This document shows positions 1 to 6,043 of a stretch of 6,043 bases of DNA, in pieces. A program made the translations under genes and the position numbers. Origin of the DNA: an uncultured Saprospiraceae bacterium (GTDB lineage: Bacteria > Bacteroidota > Bacteroidia > Chitinophagales > Saprospiraceae). The notes beneath the pieces are model-generated. The model was given only the letters and a program-made list of their open reading frames with translations, was not told the DNA's origin and ran no database searches. The first letter of the stretch is position 1, and every line of letters begins with the position of its first letter. The stretch is taken from contig CALDEN010000200.1 of assembly GCA_937942405.1 (NCBI GenBank), positions 1 through 6,043 of the forward strand. Reading direction: 5' to 3'.

Positions 1-474
1 TTTCTGTAAAGCTGGAGAGGCATTTTGCTTTATGCTGCCATCTCTATCAAAAATGCGTTCTATGTTTTTGGCTATAGCCGAAAGATCATAAATCCCATCA
101 GCAATATGTGCAAGAGCAGGCATCAGTAATTTACGCTTAGAAGTAAAGAAGCTCTCGATATCCATAATCGCCACAAAAGATCTCTGCAGCTTCAATATCC
201 CATCGATTTCTAGTACGTATCCATTGGTCTTGAGTAGATCCACCTCTGTATCTATGGCATCATATGGGTAGATCGGCAATTGTTCGCCATATTCCTTGGC
301 CTTTTTGAGCTCTGCGACGAGTTTTAAGTCATTGTGGATGCGATCGTAGTCACTAGATGGCTCTAGTACACGGATAAGCTGCCGAGCCTCGTCTCCCTTA
401 CAAAAAGTCTCTACGAGTCCCTTGATCTTGTCGAATTCTAATTTCTCTATACTATCCTGTGGTAAAAATTTCAT
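1..474 (-). CDS. mutS2: MutS2-family protein (endonuclease MutS2), amino-terminal part only
   Basis: Reading the minus strand from the ATG at 474-472 gives 158 codons without a stop, continuing past the left edge, so this is the amino-terminal portion of a longer gene (MutS2 proteins usually have about 700-800 residues). The start MKFLPQDSIEKLEFDKIK matches the usual MutS2 opening, in which a 'LEKLEFDKI'-like helix follows a few residues after Met. Near the left edge, residues 139-157 read ERIFDRDGSIKQNASPALQ, which fits the conserved MutS2 segment of the type 'I-D-x-G-x-I-x-D-x-AS-x-L'. The diagnostic ATPase (Walker A and B) and the Smr nuclease domain would lie outside the window and cannot be checked. 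Known family roles are suppression of recombination and, in Bacillus, rescue of collided ribosomes; which applies here is unknown. The ATG at 474 was chosen because the frame upstream is open only to a TAA at 520-522 and contains no ATG, GTG or TTG. The gene is divergent from aroC. Confidence 0.8.
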   Translation of the reverse strand, partial: MKFLPQDSIEKLEFDKIKGLVETFCKGDEARQLIRVLEPSSDYDRIHNDLKLVAELKKAKEYGEQLPIYPYDAIDTEVDLLKTNGYVLEIDGILKLQRSFVAIMDIESFFTSKRKLLMPALAHIADGIYDLSAIAKNIERIFDRDGSIKQNASPALQK

Positions 475-487
475 ACGCTTCTGATGG

Positions 488-495
488 CAAATATA
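488..495 (-). promoter_or_regulatory. Putative -7 element (TATATTTG) for mutS2
   Basis: On the minus strand this reads TATATTTG, matching TAnnTTTG. It ends only 13 bases before the mutS2 ATG at 474, so the transcript would have a very short leader. No convincing TTG -33 element is seen at the expected distance. It is a weak candidate, supported mainly by its position in a divergent gap. Confidence 0.25.
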
Positions 496-538
496 TAAAT
501 GATAATTTCTCCTTAGTGTTTAGTTTTTAAGAGAATAG

Positions 539-546
539 TATTTTTG
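539..546 (+). promoter_or_regulatory. Putative -7 element (TATTTTTG) for aroC
   Basis: TATTTTTG fits the Bacteroidota consensus TAnnTTTG. It ends 35 bases before the aroC ATG at 582, which would give a leader of about 25-30 bases. The upstream -33 element (TTG about 19 bases before) is not clear: only T-rich sequence lies near 517-521. The motif is short and the region AT-rich, so a chance match is possible. Confidence 0.35.
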
Positions 547-581
547 TTTAGAGCATATCGCCATATATATCACTTGTAAGG

Positions 582-1660
582 ATGTCAGGAAACAGTTTTG
601 GTCAGATATTTAGAATTACCAGCTATGGAGAATCACATGGTATGGCATAGGAGTCGTCATCGATGGCTGCCCTAGTGGACTGAGCGTAGATCATGAGCTC
701 ATCACCCGAGATCTACAGAGAAGACGTCCTGGACAGTCTGCTATCGTCACCCAACGTAACGAGACCGAGGAATACATCATACAATCTGGTGTATTTAATG
801 GAAAAACGACAGGAACCCCGATATCCCTCTTTATCCCTAACAAAGACCAAAAGAGCAAAGACTATAGCCATATCGCTGAGAGTTACCGTCCATCACATGC
901 GGACTATACCTATACACAGAAGTACGGAAATCGAGATTATAGAGGAGGTGGTCGATCTTCGGCAAGAGAAACGGCAGCTCGTGTTGCGGCGGGGGCTTTC
1001 GCCAAAATGCTATTAAATCACTACAACATAGGTATTACGGCTTATGTCAGCCAAGTGGGAAATATCAGTATGGATGCCGACCAGGCGATCGATCTCAATG
1101 GGATAGAAAGCAACATCGTACGCTGTCCACATCCGGAGACTGCTGATAAAATGATCCAACTTATCAAAGAGATCAAAAAAGATGGCGATACCATCGGCGG
1201 TAAAATAAGCTGTATCATCCAAGGCTGTCCAGTAGGACTCGGAGAACCGGTGTTCGATAAATTGCATGCGGATCTAGGAAAGGCGATGCTATCGATCAAT
1301 GCGGTAAAGGGTTTTGAATATGGTTCTGGATTCGGGTCTATATCGATGAAAGGTTCTGAGCATAATGATGTTTTTGTAAAAGGGACCGATGATGCCATCT
1401 CTACTCAGAGCAATCACTCAGGTGGTATTCAAGGAGGTATTTCTAATGGCATGGACATCGACTTTAACGTAGCGTTTAAACCCGTCGCCACACTGATTAA
1501 AGATCAAAAAAGCGTAAATACTTCAGGCGAGGAAATCACCATTTCTGGAAAAGGCAGACATGATCCTTGTGTCGTCCCTAGAGCTGTACCGATCGTCGAA
1601 GCGATGGCCGCTCTCGTCATTGCAGATCACTTACTCAGAAATAAAACGGTACGTATCTAA
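582..1660 (+). CDS. aroC: Chorismate synthase AroC, reading frame broken by a single-base deletion near 648
   Basis: Chorismate synthase converts 5-enolpyruvylshikimate-3-phosphate to chorismate using reduced FMN. This is the last shikimate-pathway step, in the cytoplasm, feeding aromatic amino acids, folate and quinones. The first 22 codons ([20 protein letters not shown], then MA) are read from the ATG at 582. A TAG at 648-650 follows, but from 650 the family sequence resumes in the -1 frame ([11 protein letters not shown]) and runs unbroken to TAA at 1658-1660. Adding one base restores a 359-residue protein, the usual family length. With restored numbering, the conserved features are GESHG (16-20, His19), SHAD (105-108, His106), the second signature around RSSARE (125-130) and the third around RHDP (326-329, Asp328). 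No other stop or frameshift is present. No ATG, GTG or TTG occurs in the downstream frame until ATG 1007 (restored residue 143), so re-initiation could give only a fragment lacking both active-site histidines. The family call is near certain; whether the gene is truly broken is not. Confidence 0.95.
645..652 (+). other. aroC: Frameshift site in aroC (one base missing)
   Basis: The sequence GCATAGGA reads Ala-stop in the upstream frame. The family expects Ala, then a hydrophobic residue, then Gly, so only two bases (TA at 648-649) stand where a full codon should be. Loss of one base from a doubled T (GCA TTA GGA, Leu) or a doubled A (GCA ATA GGA, Ile) would explain it, and both residues fit the family. 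The site is directly after the conserved GESHG. Confidence 0.9.
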
Positions 1661-1663
1661 GGT

Positions 1664-4600
1664 TTAATTATCGATTTCTACTTCGGAATCGGCTTCTCTT
1701 GCTAGTCGAGATATATCTGACTTAAAATCGACCAAGGAACCGAACTCCTTACGATAACTCAATCCTAGTCCTGATATATTTTTTGGATCTCCTGAAACTT
1801 CGTCTCGGTCAAAACGATTATAAAATCTAAGCTTCAATCTCCTATCTTGGGTTATATCGTACTCTATAGCCACGTCTCCGACTAGGGTCTGGTTCAACAC
1901 AGGGTTATCCAAGGTATTGGCTCGGCGGATATAATTACCTCCCACTCTAAGCGAAAACTTTTCGTCTAAAAACTTAAATCGAGTGTTTAAATAAGACTCT
2001 ATTTCATCTGGATCAAATAAATCCAAAAGTCCTGCATCTTGAGAAAAGGTATTATTTTGATTGAGCCCGAGCTCCACATCGATGTTACTAATGATATTAT
2101 TATCTCCTATCGCCTCATTGACAAAACTAGTGATCAGGTAAGAGAACTGATTAGATATCATTTCGCTTATCGTGCTCGTTGCAGTTTCTAGGACAGTGTT
2201 TCCCGTATATAAACCTAATCGCTGATTATTAGTAGCTGGTAGGAAAGTATTAAAGGTGATCAATCCTGCTACCTGATCATTTAAGGAATTGGCATCTGTA
2301 CGTAGGGATCTCATTTTGGATTCTACATAAGACTTTAATTCGGCAGATTCGATATCGGGAAATTCCAGATCAAAGTTCACGATCGGCTCATATAAAGTAC
2401 CACCTATATGCATCAGTAGATCTACCTCTTTTTTACGACCAGCCTCGCCTATCGCTGCAGGAGAAGCTTGTCCCTCTCCTAGATACTCGGCCAAAAAAAC
2501 ATTTAAACTGGTTTTTAAATCTTCGTAATCTGCTGAAATGTCTAGACTGGTATTTATAGGATCCCCGGTCCATCGTATCGTCCCTCCTTTACGGATATTA
2601 AAAGCCTTATTGGCAAAATTGTAGATGGAAAGATTATAGCTCCCAGACTCTATTACAAAATCACCATAAGCCAGGAACTCTCCTTCTCTAGTAATATACA
2701 CCTGTACATCGCCTGTTCCTCTTCCTCTCAAGACATCATTGAGTTTTTGATCAAAAATAACATTAAGCTGTGCTTCTGGGGTGATGCTTATGTTCATCTC
2801 CACATCTAGTCCTTCTATTTTAAAACTATCCAAAGAAATGTCATCTCCACGGTCTAAGAGCTCATCCTTATTGACAAATTTTATAAAACTATCCTCATAT
2901 CCTGTTTCTGCATATTCGACTGGTATACTCATCACAGTCTCCGGACCGGTAGTGGCATTGATTAACATGTTGGCCTTACTAAACGGGCCTGTAAATTTTA
3001 CGGAGGCTTTTCCTTTACCTAATCCATAATAGAATGGATTGTCTCTTTCTGTCGTATTGACAATGATCATATCGTCTCCTACAAGCTCTACGTCCATCAC
3101 AAAGTTTTTTACAAACTCATGGCTCATCGTTCCTTTTATGGTAGCTTCATTACCCTCATGATCCGTAATTATCCCGTTTTTAAAATCGATGAGATCATGC
3201 GTAATATAGACGGGCTGATTATGGGTAAAATACTTTTCGCCGACGTAGTCTATTTTTACAGCACCATTCATTACTCTCAGCTCGCCTTCCATTTTAGGAT
3301 CGGAAAGATTACCATAAAGCTTTATGTCTGTATCCATTCCGCCTTCTACTTCAGAGATTCCTTCTGGGATAATTTTCTGGAACAAACTAAAAGGCACATC
3401 TTTGGTATATAATCTACCATTTAAAGCTTGCGTTTCTTCATCGATTACTGCCTTTAGAGCAAGTTGCATTTTCTCACCTACGATCCCTAAATCCAACTGA
3501 TAGTCTCCACCGCTCTGCTTTAAAGCGAGAACATCTACCCGACCATAGACCTCATCATTCAATGTCAATTCTGGAATCTGTACTTTGGCCTCTACGTTTT
3601 GAATATCGAAGATATTATCGACCATCACTTCCACATCTCCCTCTCCGGCAAAATCTATTTTATCATAATCGATAAGCCCGTTTATGGTTAAAAAATTAAA
3701 CTTATTGAGTGAAAGAGCTAAGCCCTTGTTATTTATATCATCTAATCGGATCTTACGATTACTTTTTACATCTGCCAGTACAAGCCCCTCTACTTGAATG
3801 GTTTTATCTCCTAGGTATATTTCATTATTGGCATCGAATTTCCATTCTGATCCCAACATTTCCAAATTACCATCATCCATATTCAACAAATAGCCGTCCT
3901 TATTGGCAGTTAGGGTACCTCCTAAATCTAAGGCCTGCAACGAATCAAAAACTTCATGAGACTGCAAATTAAAATTGATTTGATTTTTCTTAAAATCACT
4001 TACCAGCCCTACTGCATTAAACTTCCTCCCTTTTACAAATAATGAATCCACGTCTAACTTAATCTGCCCTAACTTATCTTTATTGACACCTGATAACTGC
4101 ACATTATAGATCGTATCTTTTTTGAGGATGAGCCGGGAAAGGTCTCCCTTAAAGTCCACAAACTGCTTTTGTGTATTAAGCTCTCCTGCCAAAGTGAAAT
4201 CTTGAATCGAACAATCTTTCAATCCTGCAAGTGACAATAAGTTTTTAGAATCTGAAATATCTATTGCAAATTTAAGATCTTGAATCGTCGCAGCTTTCTC
4301 ATAATCCACGTGCATTTTTCTAAAATGATATGGGTAACTGTCTTTAAATATTTTTTTGACCCCATCGAGCATTAATCTAAAATCCATCAAACCTTCAATA
4401 CTCACGGAACCTATATCTGACGACAATTCTACATGTCGCTTACTATCTTCTAAGAAGGATTCGATAAACACACTCTCGAGATAATAGGTGTCCTCCTCAT
4501 TTGTATAACTTATCCCTTGAAGAAGCGACTGCCCGTTTACTGAATGTATACTATTCCCTTTGGCATTAAGATTGATTTTCCCTTTTAGTATAGACTTTTC

Positions 4601-6043
4601 ATTTGTTAGTTTTAATGCCTGTAGATCCAAATTTTCAATATCCGCAACGAAATCAAATTTGGGAACATTGTCTTCTATCAATATCTCTCCATCAAAGAAA
4701 AAATCTGCATTGGGATCTTTGATACGGAATAGCCCTACAAACTGGTTTTTATCTAGCTTACCATCCATACTGAAGTCTCGGTATGTATAGCCTTTATATA
4801 CAAAGGACTGAACGATGGCATCCATATTTGCAAAAGCAGATTCTTGAGTCAAGCCTCGGCCGTCTTCGATGTAGGATTCAAAATTGACCAAACCAAAATC
4901 ATTGTTATCTGTCCATTTGGCGAGATTAAAGTTAATCAAAGCCAACTCTCCGCTATACTCCGCTTGATCAGATCCATCTTGGACATTTAAATTTATATCC
5001 ATCTCCGCCACTCCCAGATTAGTATTAAGGCTTCCATAGGCTACAAAATTTTCTACGTACCCGTCAAACCTACCAGCAAAGTTTAAGCTACCTAGTTTAT
5101 AAAAGTTAGAAGGGGGATTAAAATTAGGTACGATGGATTTCAAAGCATTTATGTCCGTTATAAATTCCTCAACTTTTATATTCAAAAGTGCCTCGGAGCC
5201 ATATGTAAGATTACGTGTATTAAATGAACCTTTAAATAAGGTACCATCCCCTATGGCAATCTGTACATCTCTACCCGATAGATTATTAATACGATTTCCG
5301 ATCTTCCCGCTTATCCGTAAATGCCTATCCTTGTTTTTAATGAAAAAATCATTATTGGTTAGATCTGGAATGAAATAATTAATATCCGACAAGGTGATGT
5401 CAGTGTCTTTAAAATCCAGCTCTAGTCTTACCTTTTTTGCAAAATCTTTGAAGTCCTCAAGGCCACCGTAATGCAAGGCCAGATAATCTGAAATTTCCGA
5501 GGTGGGAGTCTTCAGAGAAAAATCAGTAAGCTCGATTTTTTTGTCACTCATGCTGACCCTAGAACTAGAAATATCATCTACAACAAATTTATTTTTATCG
5601 GCAAAGCTCATTCGCTTAAGCTCTAAACTCAAATCACTCAAAGATTTAAAATCTAACTCCTCGATAAGTATATTCAGATTACTGAGATCAAGGTTTTGAT
5701 AATCAAAGTAATCTGTGTTTTCCGTATTCTGTTTATCTAAATTTTGATGTCTGATAGATGCCTCTTGAATTTGAAATTCAGCAATCTTGATTCCTTGAAA
5801 AGTGGAACTATCTATGGTTACTTCTTTAGAGTCTTCATCCTGTTTATCATCGACGAGCACAGAGCTATTGCCGGTTATGTATTCAAACTGTGGCCTGTAA
5901 AAAAATACTTTTGAAAACTCCAACGGCTGACTAGAATCCATGATATTAACGATATCCACTACACCGTTTTCAACCTTTACTTTTATACTTTTATTGGTCA
6001 CTTCATCGATCGAGCTAAAGCGAATATTATCGAAACCTACTTT
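1664..6043 (-). CDS. tamB: TamB-family (DUF490) translocation/assembly module protein, amino end beyond the window
   Basis: TamB proteins are AsmA-like, inner-membrane-anchored and span the periplasm as a long hydrophobic beta groove. In Proteobacteria TamB works with TamA and is linked to outer-membrane protein assembly and phospholipid transport; the role in Bacteroidota is less settled. The visible 1459 codons stay open to the right edge. A GTG at 5999-6001 could be taken as a start, but 14 in-frame codons precede it (KVGFDNIRFSSIDE) and no signal anchor is seen, so the true start lies outside. Counting from that GTG, about residues 1-980 are repetitive beta-strand sequence of the AsmA/TamB type. 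The conserved carboxy-terminal TamB domain covers about 985-1445. It includes DNPFYYG (about 987), ITPEAQLNVIFDQKLNDVLRG with RGRGTGD (about 1092-1098), GGTIRWTGDP (about 1139-1148) and a terminal stretch of strands ending GLGLSYRKEF, followed by a 25-residue charged tail. The stop is 3 bp from the aroC stop, tail to tail. No tamA/bamA-like gene is in the window. Confidence 0.88.
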   Translation of the reverse strand, partial: KVGFDNIRFSSIDEVTNKSIKVKVENGVVDIVNIMDSSQPLEFSKVFFYRPQFEYITGNSSVLVDDKQDEDSKEVTIDSSTFQGIKIAEFQIQEASIRHQNLDKQNTENTDYFDYQNLDLSNLNILIEELDFKSLSDLSLELKRMSFADKNKFVVDDISSSRVSMSDKKIELTDFSLKTPTSEISDYLALHYGGLEDFKDFAKKVRLELDFKDTDITLSDINYFIPDLTNNDFFIKNKDRHLRISGKIGNRINNLSGRDVQIAIGDGTLFKGSFNTRNLTYGSEALLNIKVEEFITDINALKSIVPNFNPPSNFYKLGSLNFAGRFDGYVENFVAYGSLNTNLGVAEMDINLNVQDGSDQAEYSGELALINFNLAKWTDNNDFGLVNFESYIEDGRGLTQESAFANMDAIVQSFVYKGYTYRDFSMDGKLDKNQFVGLFRIKDPNADFFFDGEILIEDNVPKFDFVADIENLDLQALKLTNEKSILKGKINLNAKGNSIHSVNGQSLLQGISYTNEEDTYYLESVFIESFLEDSKRHVELSSDIGSVSIEGLMDFRLMLDGVKKIFKDSYPYHFRKMHVDYEKAATIQDLKFAIDISDSKNLLSLAGLKDCSIQDFTLAGELNTQKQFVDFKGDLSRLILKKDTIYNVQLSGVNKDKLGQIKLDVDSLFVKGRKFNAVGLVSDFKKNQINFNLQSHEVFDSLQALDLGGTLTANKDGYLLNMDDGNLEMLGSEWKFDANNEIYLGDKTIQVEGLVLADVKSNRKIRLDDINNKGLALSLNKFNFLTINGLIDYDKIDFAGEGDVEVMVDNIFDIQNVEAKVQIPELTLNDEVYGRVDVLALKQSGGDYQLDLGIVGEKMQLALKAVIDEETQALNGRLYTKDVPFSLFQKIIPEGISEVEGGMDTDIKLYGNLSDPKMEGELRVMNGAVKIDYVGEKYFTHNQPVYITHDLIDFKNGIITDHEGNEATIKGTMSHEFVKNFVMDVELVGDDMIIVNTTERDNPFYYGLGKGKASVKFTGPFSKANMLINATTGPETVMSIPVEYAETGYEDSFIKFVNKDELLDRGDDISLDSFKIEGLDVEMNISITPEAQLNVIFDQKLNDVLRGRGTGDVQVYITREGEFLAYGDFVIESGSYNLSIYNFANKAFNIRKGGTIRWTGDPINTSLDISADYEDLKTSLNVFLAEYLGEGQASPAAIGEAGRKKEVDLLMHIGGTLYEPIVNFDLEFPDIESAELKSYVESKMRSLRTDANSLNDQVAGLITFNTFLPATNNQRLGLYTGNTVLETATSTISEMISNQFSYLITSFVNEAIGDNNIISNIDVELGLNQNNTFSQDAGLLDLFDPDEIESYLNTRFKFLDEKFSLRVGGNYIRRANTLDNPVLNQTLVGDVAIEYDITQDRRLKLRFYNRFDRDEVSGDPKNISGLGLSYRKEFGSLVDFKSDISRLAREADSEVEIDN

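Larger units (their letters stand above)
475..581. promoter_or_regulatory. Divergent promoter region between mutS2 and aroC
   Basis: This 107-bp AT-rich gap separates two genes transcribed away from each other, so it should carry a promoter for each. I see no small reading frame, strong hairpin or operator-like repeat in it. Two matches to the Bacteroidota -7 element TAnnTTTG are present, one on each strand, and are listed separately. Neither start codon has a well-placed Shine-Dalgarno sequence. AAGG at 578-581 directly abuts the aroC ATG, and the minus-strand AAGGAGA at about 508-514 lies over 30 bases upstream of the mutS2 ATG. This is normal for the phylum, where such sites are little used. 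The promoter role is inferred from gene orientation and motif matches. Confidence 0.55.

Noticed and set aside
693..1016. Plus-strand open frame of 107 codons overlapping the front half of aroC
   Set aside because: It is the out-of-register continuation of the aroC start frame after the frameshift; the same bases in the -1 frame encode conserved chorismate synthase sequence.
1013..1398. Two overlapping minus-strand open frames antisense to aroC
   Set aside because: Their translations show no recognisable domain, and they lie fully opposite well-conserved aroC codons; they are shadows.
1640..1700. Possible bidirectional terminator at the aroC/tamB junction
   Set aside because: I could not build a stable GC-rich stem followed by a T run on either strand, and the sequence is almost entirely coding.
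2781..5699. Several plus-strand open frames of 65-97 codons opposite tamB
   Set aside because: All are antisense to the long conserved TamB frame, with low-complexity or unrecognisable translations and no promoter or ribosome site; they are chance frames opposite a 4.3-kb gene.
1664..6043. TamB protein as a possible adhesin or novel secreted repeat protein
   Set aside because: The repetitive beta-rich amino part might suggest this, but the carboxy-terminal motifs (RGRGTGD, GGTIRWTGDP, terminal strands) are those of the TamB/DUF490 domain.
1..6043. Mobile element, CRISPR array, defence island or other undescribed system
   Set aside because: No direct or inverted repeats, integrase or transposase, array spacing or unusual gene cluster was seen; all three genes are recognisable housekeeping or envelope families.

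Overview
The window looks like ordinary chromosomal DNA from a member of the Bacteroidota. The three proteins read like their Bacteroidota relatives: a MutS2 amino-terminus, a chorismate synthase with the flavobacterial/cytophagal style of sequence, and a very large TamB-like protein. GC is moderate to low (roughly 40% by eye), no start codon has a well-placed Shine-Dalgarno sequence, and the one gap between divergent genes contains TAnnTTTG-type -7 elements. Genus or species cannot be named from this.

Layout. (1) Positions 1-474, minus strand: the first 158 codons of mutS2, running off the left edge. (2) Positions 475-581: a 107-bp AT-rich gap between divergent genes, which must hold both promoters. 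(3) Positions 582-1660, plus strand: aroC, chorismate synthase, complete from start to stop except for one missing base near 648. This puts a TAG stop straight after codon 22, inside the first family signature. (4) Positions 1661-1663: a 3-bp gap between two genes that meet tail to tail. (5) Positions 1664-6043, minus strand: a TamB/DUF490-family envelope protein, complete at its carboxy end and open at the right edge.

The genes do not form a pathway: DNA or ribosome maintenance (MutS2), the last shikimate-pathway step (AroC), and a periplasm-spanning envelope protein (TamB). Nothing suggests an operon or a mobile or defence island. No tRNA, rRNA, CRISPR array, insertion sequence or long repeat was seen.

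The one anomaly of note is the aroC frameshift. All else in that gene is intact, so a sequencing or assembly error, or a very recent mutation, is more likely than an old pseudogene. I did not find an undescribed biological system here.
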